Source of the DNA: Halopiger aswanensis
Lineage (GTDB): Archaea; Halobacteriota; Halobacteria; Halobacteriales; Natrialbaceae
Length of the DNA: 64,000 nt
Direction of reading: 5' to 3'
Assembly: GCF_003610195.1 (NCBI RefSeq)
Contig: NZ_RAPO01000002.1
Span: forward strand, 496,001-560,000
Under the pieces are notes generated by a model, which saw nothing but the letters and a program-made list of their open reading frames with translations, did no database searches and had not been told where the DNA came from. How positions within the stretch are numbered: position 1 is the stretch's first letter; every line of letters starts with the position of its first letter. Below, piece after piece: positions 1 through 8,330 of the stretch. The translations under genes were made by a program, and so were the position numbers.

Positions 1-647
1 GGACGCTCGGCAGCGAGGACGAGTACGAGGTCATGTACGAGCAGCACAATCCGGATTACGTCCCCGAGTCGCGGGGCGGGCCGGCGATCGTCGTCTCCGA
101 CTCCGAGAACGGCCGCGTCGAGGAGTTCCAGCGCGAGGACGGCGAGTGGACCCGCACGTGGGAGTGGGCCGACGAGCGCATGCAGTGGCCCCGGGACGCC
201 GACCGGCTGCCGAACGGCAACACTCTCGTCACCGACACGCACGGCAACCGCGTCGCGGAGATCGCACCGAACGGCGAGATCGTCTGGCAGGTCGAGTCGA
301 CGCTGCCCTACGAGGCCGAACGACTCGAGACCGGCGACGAGAGCGCGGGCGGTCACAGCGCACAGGAACTGGGACTCGAGTCGCAGACGGTCGACGCCGC
401 CGGCGATGACGACGACGGGCTCGGCGTCCTCGCGGCGCTCAGCAACATTGTCGACGCGATCGTCCCCCACCGGATCCAGAACGGGATCCTCTTCGCCGCG
501 CCGGTCTGGATGGGGCGGCTCGAGTTCGCCGTCGTCGGCGTCGCCCTGCTAACGGGGCTGACCTGGGCCGGCCTCGAGACCAGGTGGCGCCTTCACGATG
601 CGGGGATCGGCTTCCGCAGCCCGATTCGCCGACGCGGCAGCGACTGA
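1..647 (+). CDS. arylsulfotransferase-like (ASST) protein, 3' part
   Basis: The gene is cut by the window edge: the frame is open from base 3, so the ATG at 33 is internal. The visible part has beta-propeller-like repeats (VVSDSENGRVEEF, then RLPNGNTLVTDTHGNRV and IAPNGEIVW), typical of the ASST/NHL-type propellers found in archaeal arylsulfotransferase-like proteins. An acidic linker follows, then one hydrophobic segment (GRLEFAVVGVALLTGLTWAG) and a short basic tail. This suggests a propeller outside the membrane held by a C-terminal anchor with the tail inside. The ASST name is a family label; substrate and activity are unknown, and the catalytic histidine, if present, lies upstream of the window. 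Confidence 0.7.
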   Translation, partial: TLGSEDEYEVMYEQHNPDYVPESRGGPAIVVSDSENGRVEEFQREDGEWTRTWEWADERMQWPRDADRLPNGNTLVTDTHGNRVAEIAPNGEIVWQVESTLPYEAERLETGDESAGGHSAQELGLESQTVDAAGDDDDGLGVLAALSNIVDAIVPHRIQNGILFAAPVWMGRLEFAVVGVALLTGLTWAGLETRWRLHDAGIGFRSPIRRRGSD

Positions 648-711
648 GGGGGCCACGACCCTCGTTGACAGATCCCAAGATACGTGGCGGTCGCGTTCGA
701 AGGACCGTTCG

Positions 712-1164
712 ATGGAGGGAGCACGAGCCCTGTTTCTCGCCGGTGCGCTGTCAACGCATTCCCTCGTCGGGTACGCTCTCGTTCGGGGGTTTACCGACGC
801 CGATCCGCGCTTGGGCGCCCTTTTCGGTCTCGTTCCCGACGCCGACTTCCTGTTTCCCGCGGCGTGGGGGTGGCCGTTCGTCCACCGCGGGCTCACGCAC
901 GCGCCGCTGTTCGCGGCGGCGCTCGTCGCCGGCGCGTACGCGATCCGCCGGGATCGGGACCTCCCGCTCGCCGTCGGGCTGGCGGTCGGTTCCCACATCG
1001 CCGTCGACTCGGTGTCGCCGGCGGGGATTCCGTGGTTGTTTCCGCTCGAGGCGAGTCCGAGTCTCGGCCTCCCCGTTCACGGCCCGGCGGCGACGGCGCT
1101 GCTCTGGGCCGGCGCTATCGGCATCCTCGCGAGTCGGAGGACCGACCTGCCGTCGATCCGCTGA
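712..1164 (+). CDS. YdjM-type membrane-bound metal-dependent hydrolase (paralogue 1)
   Basis: A 150-residue integral membrane protein of the YdjM/DUF457 'metal-dependent hydrolase' type. Conserved polar residues sit in or near membrane segments: DAD at 43-45, HRGLTH at 58-63, and H95...D99...P103. These are the presumed metal-binding positions of the family; the substrate is unknown. The ATG at 712 was preferred over an in-frame ATG at 598, because the longer version adds a hydrophilic Arg/Ser-rich stretch overlapping the previous gene. It converges with a paralogue at 1234-1743 carrying the same motif set. Confidence 0.75.
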   Translation: MEGARALFLAGALSTHSLVGYALVRGFTDADPRLGALFGLVPDADFLFPAAWGWPFVHRGLTHAPLFAAALVAGAYAIRRDRDLPLAVGLAVGSHIAVDSVSPAGIPWLFPLEASPSLGLPVHGPAATALLWAGAIGILASRRTDLPSIR

Positions 1165-1233
1165 CGGGGTTTCCGTCCGGTTCCCGATTTCCGGTCGGCC
1201 TCGAGCGGCGGTCGAACCCGAGCCGAGGGCCGA

Positions 1234-1743
1234 TCAGATCGGCGGAGCGCCCGCCGACGAGAAGCTGATCGTCAGGACCAGCGAGACGAGCAACGCGCTC
1301 GAGCCGAGGAGCAGCACTGCCCTGTTGATCCGACCGTGCTTAGACGGGAACAAATCGAGCGTCACGTGGGCCGCCGACACGGGGGAGAACGGGCTGATTC
1401 CCATCGGCGTCACGATGTCGCCGGCCAGATGGGCGAGTACGCTGCCGGTCCCGAGGGCGAAGCCGAAGGGAAACGCGGACGCGGTCGCAGTCGGGGTCGC
1501 GTCGACGAGAAGCGTCGTTCCGACGCCGACGAACAACCCGACGAGAACGGCGAACCAGACCGTATGCGTCGGTCCACGGTGAGCTATCTGCGGAAGCAGC
1601 TGATCGATATCCGGAAGGGGTGCCAGTCCGACGACGAGTACCGTCCCCAGCACCGCCGTCTCGAGCGACCAGCGGGCGCTCACCAACGGGACGAACGGGG
1701 CGTACAACAGCGCGTTAAATCCGATATGGCCGTCCTTGTACAT
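1234..1743 (-). CDS. YdjM-type membrane-bound metal-dependent hydrolase (paralogue 2)
   Basis: A 169-residue membrane protein of the same type as the convergent gene at 712. It keeps the motif set DID (45-47), HRGPTH (55-60) and H105...D109...P113, with several hydrophobic segments. The start was placed at MYKDGHIGFN, because the longer frame (from 1866) adds a non-hydrophobic N-terminus that runs to within a few bases of the next gene. The product is probably a membrane hydrolase of unknown substrate. The 69-base gap between the two convergent genes must hold termination signals for both, but no clear hairpin with a T-run was seen. Confidence 0.75.
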   Translation of the reverse strand: MYKDGHIGFNALLYAPFVPLVSARWSLETAVLGTVLVVGLAPLPDIDQLLPQIAHRGPTHTVWFAVLVGLFVGVGTTLLVDATPTATASAFPFGFALGTGSVLAHLAGDIVTPMGISPFSPVSAAHVTLDLFPSKHGRINRAVLLLGSSALLVSLVLTISFSSAGAPPI

Positions 1744-1870
1744 GCCGACACACGGGGTGGATACGCAATCGTCCGGGCCGAACGGGGATGAACTGCTCGC
1801 TCTCGAGACGTTCGCAACGGTCGAACGTTCGAGAGGCCCGTGACCCTCGAGACGTTCGAAGCCCAACCGA

Positions 1871-2392
1871 TCACGCCAGCAAGTGCCCGCCGAGTAAGTA
1901 CAACGCGGCGAGGATCGACTGGAACGACAGCGAGCCGATCGCCGAAAGGACGACGAACGATCGCCCGCTCATCTCGGAGAGTCCCGCCGGAATCGTGACC
2001 AGTCCGCGGACGAACAACATCGTGTTGCTCGCCGCCACGGCGAGGCCGCCCCAGCGGTCGAACCAGCCGTCGAACCGCTCGAGGCGCGATTCCGTGACCG
2101 GAACCCACCGCTTTTGAAGGACGTACTCCCGGCCGGCGCGCCGGACGAGGCAGAACAGCAGGAACTGGCCGGCCGTCGTTCCGACGACCGCGACCGCGAC
2201 GATCACGACCGACTCGGGGATCGACGACCCGATCAGCGCCAGCGCCGCCGGCACGACCAGTTCGCTCGGCATGAACCGCAGCAGCATCGCTCCCTCGAGA
2301 ATGCAGACGCCGAGCAACACCGCGTACCCGAACTCCGACGTGAACAGGGATTCGAGCCACGGCGGGACGTTCCCGAGTTGTAACACCGCCAT
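1871..2392 (-). CDS. DedA-family membrane protein
   Basis: A 173-residue membrane protein with DedA/SNARE-associated-domain features: an early hydrophobic pair, a reentrant-like segment (RFMPSELVVPAALALIG), the acidic/Arg-containing central part, and a C-terminal helix pair containing FVRGLVTIPAG, close to the conserved DedA F-x-R-x-x-P-x-x-AG motif. DedA proteins affect membrane lipid homeostasis and act in undecaprenyl-phosphate or phospholipid scrambling in bacteria; in archaea the role is unproven. It is encoded on the same strand as the AglD-like protein upstream, with about 140 bases between them. Confidence 0.8.
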   Translation of the reverse strand: MAVLQLGNVPPWLESLFTSEFGYAVLLGVCILEGAMLLRFMPSELVVPAALALIGSSIPESVVIVAVAVVGTTAGQFLLFCLVRRAGREYVLQKRWVPVTESRLERFDGWFDRWGGLAVAASNTMLFVRGLVTIPAGLSEMSGRSFVVLSAIGSLSFQSILAALYLLGGHLLA

Positions 2393-2531
2393 CGGTGGCG
2401 GCTACGACGGCCCGTCCGTAAGCGTTGTCGGTTCCAGCGGATCCGAGGACCGGTCCGGCCGCCATCACTCGGGACGACGATCTGACCGCCGTCACTCGAG
2501 AGCGGTCGCCCCGCTCGAGGCGCCGCCACCA

Positions 2532-3551
2532 TCATCGTAACGCGCGGACACCGAACGCGGATACCGACGCCCCGCCGATGAGGGTCGGCATCCAGTAGAT
2601 CGCCCCGCGGAAGATGAGGACCGCGGCGGTGACGGCCGACGCCTCGATGCCGGTCGTCGGCACGAGCAGCGACACGAAGGCGGCTTCGATGCCGCCGAGA
2701 CCGCCTGGGAGCGGGGCCGCACCGGCAAGGTTCGCAAGCGGGATCGCGAACAGGAGGACGTACACCGGCACGGTGTGCCCGAGCGCGGCGAACGCCGCCA
2801 TGAGCGCGGCCGCCTGAAAGAGCCAGCCGGCCAGCGATAGCCCGACGACGAGGGCGAGACGCCACCGATCGGTCCCGACGCGTTCGATGTTCTCGAAGAA
2901 CCGCTGCAGCCGCTCCGTGAGGTCCGCCTCGAGTTGCTCCGGGTCGAATCGCTCGATGCCGAGCAGTCCGAGACGCGGCGCGATGACGGCCGGCAGTCGA
3001 TCGACGATCCGCTCTCGATACCGCCAGACGAGCGCGATGCCGAGGACGATCCCGCCGATCAGGACGACCGCCGTGCCGACGGCGTCCTCGAGGCGCTCCC
3101 CGATGGCGGCGGTCGTCGCGTAGTAGCCGACGCCGACGAACACGAGCGAGATGGAGGGGACGACGTTGAGGACGTCGACGCTTGCGATACCGACGAGGCC
3201 GGTCTCGTAGCGGGAGTCCGAGACCTTCGAGATGAGTCCCGCAGCGACCGGTTCGCCGCCCGCCTGGCCGAACGGCGTGACGTTGTTGGCGAAGACTGCG
3301 CCGGCGTAAACGAGAAACGCCGTTCTGACCGACACGCCGACGCCGAGCGCGGCGAGGACGGTACGAAGCATCAGGCTCCACGAGAGCAGCCAGCAGAGCG
3401 CGAGTGCGAACGTGAACGCAACGAAGGTCAGGTCCGCCGACAGCAGCGAGTCGATAATGCGACCGGCGCCGACGAGAAAGAACAGCACGGCGAACACTGC
3501 GATCGCCCCGACCGCTCCGAGGAGCAGTACCCGCCGGTTTCGCCTGTCCAT
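2532..3551 (-). CDS. lysylphosphatidylglycerol synthase-like transmembrane protein (UPF0104/AglD-like)
   Basis: A 339-residue multi-spanning membrane protein. It matches the flippase-like/lysylphosphatidylglycerol-synthetase transmembrane family (TIGR00374-like): the NNVTPFGQAGGEPVAA segment and the late PLPGGLGGIEAAFVSLL segment are family hallmarks. In haloarchaea this fold also forms the C-terminal part of AglD (dolichol-phosphate mannose transfer), but no glycosyltransferase domain is present here. It probably handles lipid-linked intermediates across the membrane. The start at 3551 (MDRRNRRVLLL) gives a short charged N-terminus before helix 1; the longer frame from 3719 runs into the divergent sulfatase gene. 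The two genes share a 112-base intergenic region. Confidence 0.8.
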   Translation of the reverse strand: MDRRNRRVLLLGAVGAIAVFAVLFFLVGAGRIIDSLLSADLTFVAFTFALALCWLLSWSLMLRTVLAALGVGVSVRTAFLVYAGAVFANNVTPFGQAGGEPVAAGLISKVSDSRYETGLVGIASVDVLNVVPSISLVFVGVGYYATTAAIGERLEDAVGTAVVLIGGIVLGIALVWRYRERIVDRLPAVIAPRLGLLGIERFDPEQLEADLTERLQRFFENIERVGTDRWRLALVVGLSLAGWLFQAAALMAAFAALGHTVPVYVLLFAIPLANLAGAAPLPGGLGGIEAAFVSLLVPTTGIEASAVTAAVLIFRGAIYWMPTLIGGASVSAFGVRALR

Positions 3552-3642
3552 AGGCGATATGATTCGTTCGTGAACTTGAAACGTCTGATTGTACTCGAGC
3601 GGACGCCGCAGCGGAGTCGGCACTTCAATCGTTTTATTGGGG

Positions 3643-3656
3643 TGGCACCAGTGCCA
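3643..3656. promoter_or_regulatory. inverted repeat at the start of the sulfatase-type gene
   Basis: A perfect 6+6 inverted repeat (TGGCAC, 2-base spacer, GTGCCA) lies just downstream of a TATA-like CGTTTTATTG (3630-3639) and 8 bases before the ATG at 3664. It would overlap the expected transcription start, the position of many archaeal repressor operators. The protein that binds it is unknown. Confidence 0.35.
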
Positions 3657-3663
3657 TCCGGTA

Positions 3664-5268
3664 ATGGACGGGACACGCCAGTCGAACGTACTTTTCGTCG
3701 TTTTGGACACGGTCCGCAAGGATCGTCTCGGCCCCTACGGCTACGACCGAGAGACGACGCCCGCCCTCTCGCAGTTCGCCGAGGAAGCGACCGTCTTCGA
3801 GTCGGCGGTCGCACCCGCGCCGTGGACGTTACCGGTCCACGCCTCCCTGTTTACCGGCCTGTATCCGAGCCAGCACGGCGCCGACCAGGGAAGTCCGTAC
3901 CTCGACGACGACGTGACGCTCGCGTCGGTCCTGTCGGCGGCCGGCTACGATACGGCCTGTTACTCCTCGAACGCCTGGATCACGCCCTATACCGGCCTCA
4001 CCGACGGGTTCGACGCACAGGATTCGTTCTTCGAGGTCCTCCCCAGCGACGTGTTTTCGGGCCCGCTCGCTACCGTCTGGCAGACGATCAACGACAACGA
4101 GTACCTGCACGAACTGGCGTCGAAACTCGTCAGGGTCGGCGCGATGGCCCACTCGAAACTCGCCAGCGGCGAGAGCGCCGACTCGAAGACGCCCTCGGTG
4201 ATCGATCGAACGCGGTCGTTTATCGACGACAGCGACAGCGACGAGGGTTGGTTCGCGTTCGTCAACCTGATGGACGCCCACCTGCCGTACTACCCGCCCG
4301 AGGAGTACCGCGAGGAGTTCGCTCCCGGCGTCGATCCCGACGAAGTCTGCCAGAATTCGAAGGAGTACAATTCCGGCGCGCGGGAAATCGACGACGAAGA
4401 ATGGGAGGCGATCCGCGGCCTCTACGACGCTGAAATCGCCCACATGGACGCCGAGCTCGGTCGACTGTTCGACTGGCTCCGCGAGACCGACCAATGGGAG
4501 GAGACGACCGTCGTCGTCTGCGCCGACCACGGGGAACTCCACGGCGAACACGACCTCTACGGCCACGAATTCGCCCTCTACGACGAACTTATCAACGTCC
4601 CGCTACTCGTGAAACACCCCGAACTCGAGGCCGACCGGCGCGACGACCTCGTCGAGTTGCTCGACTGCTATCATACGGTGCTCGACGCGCTGAACGTCGA
4701 TCCCGACGCCGCCCTCGACATCGCTGCCGACGACGATGTCGCAGCGGGTGTGACACCGTTCGATCCCACCCGCTCGCTGCTCTCGAGCGAGTACCGCGCC
4801 TTCGCGGAGACTGCGGAGCCGGATCCCGGTCAGCGCGCGGTTCTCGACGGCGACGGCGACGGCGGCGAAGGGAGCGGCGACTACGCCTTCGTCGAGTACG
4901 CCCAGCCCGTCATCGAACTCCACCACTTAGAGGAGAAGGCGAACGAAGCGGGCATCGACCTCCCCGAGGACCACCGCGCGTACTCCCGGCTGCGCGCCGC
5001 CCGCAGCACCGACGCGAAGTACGTCCGTGCCGACCGAATCCCCGACGAAGGCTACCGGCTCGACGAAGACCCGAGCGAGGAATCACCCGTCGACCCGGCC
5101 GAGGACGAGGTCGTCGCCGCGTCCGAAGCGGCGCTCGCCCGCTTCGAGAGCGCCGTCGGTGGCGCGTGGGACAATCCAACCGAGACGGCCGGCGAGGAAC
5201 GGGAGGCCCTGGCGGACGCGGACGAAGAAACGCGCGACCGATTGCGCGAACTCGGCTACCTCGAGTGA
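3664..5268 (+). CDS. sulfatase/alkaline-phosphatase superfamily enzyme with Thr at the nucleophile position
   Basis: A 534-residue enzyme of the sulfatase fold. The first metal-ligand motif is VVLDTVRKD (D15). The active-site segment PWTLPVHASLFTG has Thr55 where true sulfatases have the Cys or Ser that becomes formylglycine. The second metal site is CADHGELHGEH (D288, H289), followed by the typical YDELINVPLLVKHP segment. A Thr nucleophile is characteristic of lipid phosphoethanolamine or phosphoglycerol transferases and related phosphoesterases, so 'sulfatase' may be a misnomer. No signal peptide or membrane anchor is visible, so a cytoplasmic location is likely. A TATA-like box at 3630-3639 supports the start. 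It is divergent from an AglD-like membrane protein gene and is followed by a PAP2 gene on the other strand, a context that suggests lipid or envelope substrates (inference). Confidence 0.8.
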   Translation: MDGTRQSNVLFVVLDTVRKDRLGPYGYDRETTPALSQFAEEATVFESAVAPAPWTLPVHASLFTGLYPSQHGADQGSPYLDDDVTLASVLSAAGYDTACYSSNAWITPYTGLTDGFDAQDSFFEVLPSDVFSGPLATVWQTINDNEYLHELASKLVRVGAMAHSKLASGESADSKTPSVIDRTRSFIDDSDSDEGWFAFVNLMDAHLPYYPPEEYREEFAPGVDPDEVCQNSKEYNSGAREIDDEEWEAIRGLYDAEIAHMDAELGRLFDWLRETDQWEETTVVVCADHGELHGEHDLYGHEFALYDELINVPLLVKHPELEADRRDDLVELLDCYHTVLDALNVDPDAALDIAADDDVAAGVTPFDPTRSLLSSEYRAFAETAEPDPGQRAVLDGDGDGGEGSGDYAFVEYAQPVIELHHLEEKANEAGIDLPEDHRAYSRLRAARSTDAKYVRADRIPDEGYRLDEDPSEESPVDPAEDEVVAASEAALARFESAVGGAWDNPTETAGEEREALADADEETRDRLRELGYLE

Positions 5269-5304
5269 GGCGCCAACTCGCTACTCGAGTCGCGAATCGA
5301 CTGG

Positions 5305-6168
5305 TTACTCGCCGACGTCCGTCTCCGACGCGATACCGTCCTCGGGATCGTCGCCGGCAGGAGCGGGGACCCGTTCGCCCTCCACGCGGTCGACGAGCCG
5401 GTCAGCGGCGGCCACGCTCCAGACGGCGAGCAAGAGGCCGGCGACGACGTCGATCGCCCAGTGAATGCCCAGATACATCGTGGAGAAGACGACGCTCGCT
5501 GCGACGATCGACGCGATCGAGAACCACAGCCGCTGGGCCGTCCGAGATCGCCACGCGAACAGCACCACGACGACCGCGAGCGACGTATGGAGCGAGGGGA
5601 AGACGTCCGTGTTCGCCGAGACCGCCGCCGTGAGGTCCTGGGTCTGGGGGTAGATCTGATACATCAACCCGTCGACCGTCGAGAGGTGGTTGCGCGGCCC
5701 GTAGGCGATAAACAGCGTGTAGCAGATCGAACCGACGAGATAGTTGAGCAGGTACGCGACGAGGAGTTCCTTGAGACGGCGCTGTAACCCCGACGCGAAG
5801 TACAGGACCGGCGCGGTCACCAGCAGGTACGGGAAACCGAACATGTACATGGCCGAGAAAAAGCTCACCGTCGCCTCCGGAACGACGTCCTGCAGGACGG
5901 CGACGAACTCACCCTCGACGGCGTATATCTCCGCGGTGATATCCCAGTCGAGTGCGTGGGATATTCGAAGACTGAGGCCGTGCGTCGCTCGTTTTGCGAC
6001 GAAAAACAGCGCCGCGCCGCCGAGATAGGGCGCGACGTCGAGCAACCGCGGTCTGAGCCCGGCTCGCGTTCTGCGAACGTCGGCTCGATCGAGACAGAGA
6101 CGACAGGTGCTGACGAAACCAATACAGACGGCGAGCGACGTGAGGACGACGATGAGTGGCAGTGCCAT
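5305..6168 (-). CDS. PAP2-type phosphatase / inositolphosphotransferase-like membrane protein
   Basis: A 287-residue membrane protein. The PAP2 signature elements are present: DVFPSLHTSLAV (motif C2, catalytic-region Ser-x-His) and MYLGIHWAIDVVAG (motif C3 with H...D). The upstream YGPRNHLS region is like that of the Aur1/inositolphosphotransferase branch rather than classical PgpB. It likely dephosphorylates or transfers a lipid-linked phosphate at the outer membrane face. The ATG at 6168 starts directly before the first hydrophobic segment (MALPLIVVLTSL); the longer frame to 6267 adds a non-conserved hydrophilic extension. Convergent with the sulfatase-type gene, 36 bases apart. Confidence 0.78.
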   Translation of the reverse strand: MALPLIVVLTSLAVCIGFVSTCRLCLDRADVRRTRAGLRPRLLDVAPYLGGAALFFVAKRATHGLSLRISHALDWDITAEIYAVEGEFVAVLQDVVPEATVSFFSAMYMFGFPYLLVTAPVLYFASGLQRRLKELLVAYLLNYLVGSICYTLFIAYGPRNHLSTVDGLMYQIYPQTQDLTAAVSANTDVFPSLHTSLAVVVVLFAWRSRTAQRLWFSIASIVAASVVFSTMYLGIHWAIDVVAGLLLAVWSVAAADRLVDRVEGERVPAPAGDDPEDGIASETDVGE

Positions 6169-6439
6169 CGATCGTGGAGGGGAACGATTGTTCTCGGCGA
6201 CGGACCGCAAAGCGGGGCCGTGCCGGCGGTTTTCGGGCTGTCGTTCGTGCGGGGAAGCAGCCGACACTATCGGGACAGCGATCGGCTGACTGTCACGTTC
6301 GTATCGTTTCTGATCCGTTCATCCGTTGATAATCTTACGGAAGGTGGATCGGTCACATAATAGTACCTGTCCGTTTCAACGTCTGGAATTTCACAATCGA
6401 TTTCCGACCGGCGACCGACTGCTCGACCGTTCGGCAGCA

Positions 6440-7450
6440 ATGTTCACGCTCCTGTGGCTCGGCGCCCTGATCGTCGTCGCAACCGGACTCGTCTGGCGCG
6501 GAAGCCTCTATCTCGAGGGCGCGGCCGACCGACTCGCCGTCTACCTCGGGATGCCGGCGATCGTCCAGGGATCGATCATCGCCGCGCTGGGCTCGAGCTT
6601 TCCGGAACTCGCGAGCGTCGTGATCGCGACGCTTCGCTACGGGGAGTTCGAGCTCGGGATCGCCTCGATCGTCGGCTCCGCCGTGTTCAACGTGCTGGTC
6701 ATCCCGGGAATCGCGGCGCTCGTCCGCGACGAGTCGCTCGAGTCGAGTCGCGGGCTGGTCTACCGCGAGGCGCAGTTCTACATCATCTCGGTTGCGACGC
6801 TGTTGTTGACGTTCTCGCTGGCGGTCATCTACTATCCCGCTCCGGACGCAGAGATGGTCGGCGAGTTCACTCGACCGCTCGCGCTGTTTCCGATCGCGCT
6901 CTACGGACTGTATCTGTTCATCCAGTATCAGGAGACAGCCGACTACCAGCCCGACGCGGACGCAGCGGGTGTGAGCCCGCTCAAACAGCTGGCGTTGCTG
7001 GGGATCGGCCTCGGGCTGATCCTCGTCGGGGTCGAACTGCTCGTCAACGCGGCCGTCGACCTCGGCGATTACTTCGGGACCCCCTCGTTCCTCTGGGGGC
7101 TGACCGTCATCGCCGCCGGCTCGAGCCTGCCGGACGCGATCATCAGCGTTCGCGCCGCCCGAAGCGGCGACTCGGCGGTCAGCCTGGCCAACGTCTTCGG
7201 CAGCAATATCTTCGATCTCCTCGTCGCGGTCCCGACCGGCGTGCTCATCGCGGGTACGACGGACGTCGACTTCGCCGTTGCCGCGCCGCTGATGGCCTTT
7301 CTCGTCGTCGCGACGATCATCGTCTTCACCGCCGCCCGAACCGCGTTCGAACTGACCGACCGCGAGGGATGGCTGTTGCTCGCGGTCTACTCCGTCTTCG
7401 TCGGCTGGATGCTGCTCGAGAGTACGGGCGTGACGAGCGTCGTCCTTTGA
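6440..7450 (+). CDS. sodium/calcium exchanger family protein (CaCA), copy 1
   Basis: A 336-residue membrane protein with the two inverted CaCA repeats. Alpha-1 is around GSSFPELASVVIATL followed by GSAVFNVLVIPG; alpha-2 is around AGSSLPDAIISVRAA followed by FGSNIFDLLVAVP. The acidic residues in these repeats (E and D after SFP/SLP) are the cation ligands of the family. It exchanges Ca2+ or another cation for Na+ across the cytoplasmic membrane. The start at 6440 leaves a minimal N-terminus before helix 1; the upstream in-frame ATG at 6326 would add a polar extension. A second family member is encoded at 31198. Confidence 0.85.
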   Translation: MFTLLWLGALIVVATGLVWRGSLYLEGAADRLAVYLGMPAIVQGSIIAALGSSFPELASVVIATLRYGEFELGIASIVGSAVFNVLVIPGIAALVRDESLESSRGLVYREAQFYIISVATLLLTFSLAVIYYPAPDAEMVGEFTRPLALFPIALYGLYLFIQYQETADYQPDADAAGVSPLKQLALLGIGLGLILVGVELLVNAAVDLGDYFGTPSFLWGLTVIAAGSSLPDAIISVRAARSGDSAVSLANVFGSNIFDLLVAVPTGVLIAGTTDVDFAVAAPLMAFLVVATIIVFTAARTAFELTDREGWLLLAVYSVFVGWMLLESTGVTSVVL

Positions 7451-7638
7451 GCGGCTGCGTTGTCCGCGCTCGAGTTATCGTCCGGTCGACCAATCCGTGT
7501 TGGAGCGAGCCTTTTCCGTGACCGGCGCGGAGCGGACGGCCAGATGGATCCGTACGCACATCGGTCGCCGGGATCGAGGAGTCGGTCGGCGGCGGCGCTC
7601 GAATCGCGACGCGACGACCGCCGTCCGGCCGAGAAATC

Positions 7639-8286
7639 GTGGTTCGCACGCTGACGCGACGGCAGGCGATCGTCGGTGTCGCGGGTTCAGCGGTCGGTGC
7701 GGGTAGGGCGAGCGCTGCGGACGGCGAACCGCTGCCGGAGTCGACACGGGCCTCCGTCGTCGACGCGGACCGCGAAACGGATTATCCGCGCTGCGTCTAC
7801 GCCCTCGAGGACGGCACGTGGACCGTCGCGATGCCGGTCAACGTCCACGCTCGCGTCCCGGACGACGTCGGACGAGACGCGCTTGCGGCCGTCGCGGACG
7901 CGTTTACCGGCGCGTCCGCTCTCCGGTGGACGAGCGCGCTCCCCGATTCACGGGTCGCCGCGTGGGATCGCGACGCCGACGAACTCGTCGCACCCGATCT
8001 CTCCGTCCGCCGGCCGCGACTGGGCGACGAGTGGGCCCACGTCCACGTCTGGGCGGTCGACGAGACCCGCGCGGCGATCCACGCCCACCGAGACGTGTTC
8101 GATCTCGCCGCCTCGCACTTCCACCGCGGCGCGCAGTACGGCGCCGCCGCTCGAGACGCTCTGGCACAACTGCGCGAGAACGGCTGGCGGAACCGGGATA
8201 CCTACAGTATCGAGTACGGCGTGGCCGAGGATCGACTCGAGCGGTGGGGCGAAACGGGTGATTCGAGAGCGACGCTGCCGCCGTAA
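7639..8286 (+). CDS. Tat-exported protein of unknown function
   Basis: A 215-residue protein that I do not recognise. It starts with GTG and has a twin-arginine-like signal (LTRRQAIVGVAGSAVGAG) with a probable cleavage near ASAA. The mature part is rich in Asp, Arg and Trp and has alternating hydrophobic patterns (TDYPRCVYALEDGTWTVAM; HVHVWAVDETRAAIHAH), as in an alpha/beta domain. It contains one cysteine and no lipobox, so a soluble extracellular protein is expected. It stands alone between a cation exchanger and an aldo/keto reductase on the other strand. No function is assigned. Confidence 0.65.
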   Translation: MVRTLTRRQAIVGVAGSAVGAGRASAADGEPLPESTRASVVDADRETDYPRCVYALEDGTWTVAMPVNVHARVPDDVGRDALAAVADAFTGASALRWTSALPDSRVAAWDRDADELVAPDLSVRRPRLGDEWAHVHVWAVDETRAAIHAHRDVFDLAASHFHRGAQYGAAARDALAQLRENGWRNRDTYSIEYGVAEDRLERWGETGDSRATLPP

Positions 8287-8330
8287 CCGGTCGAGTCGCG
8301 GCCTCGAGACCGCGACTCGATTCGAACAAT

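Noticed and set aside
2233-3381. 382-residue minus-strand frame
   Set aside because: Arg-rich shadow of the AglD-like and DedA genes with no motif.
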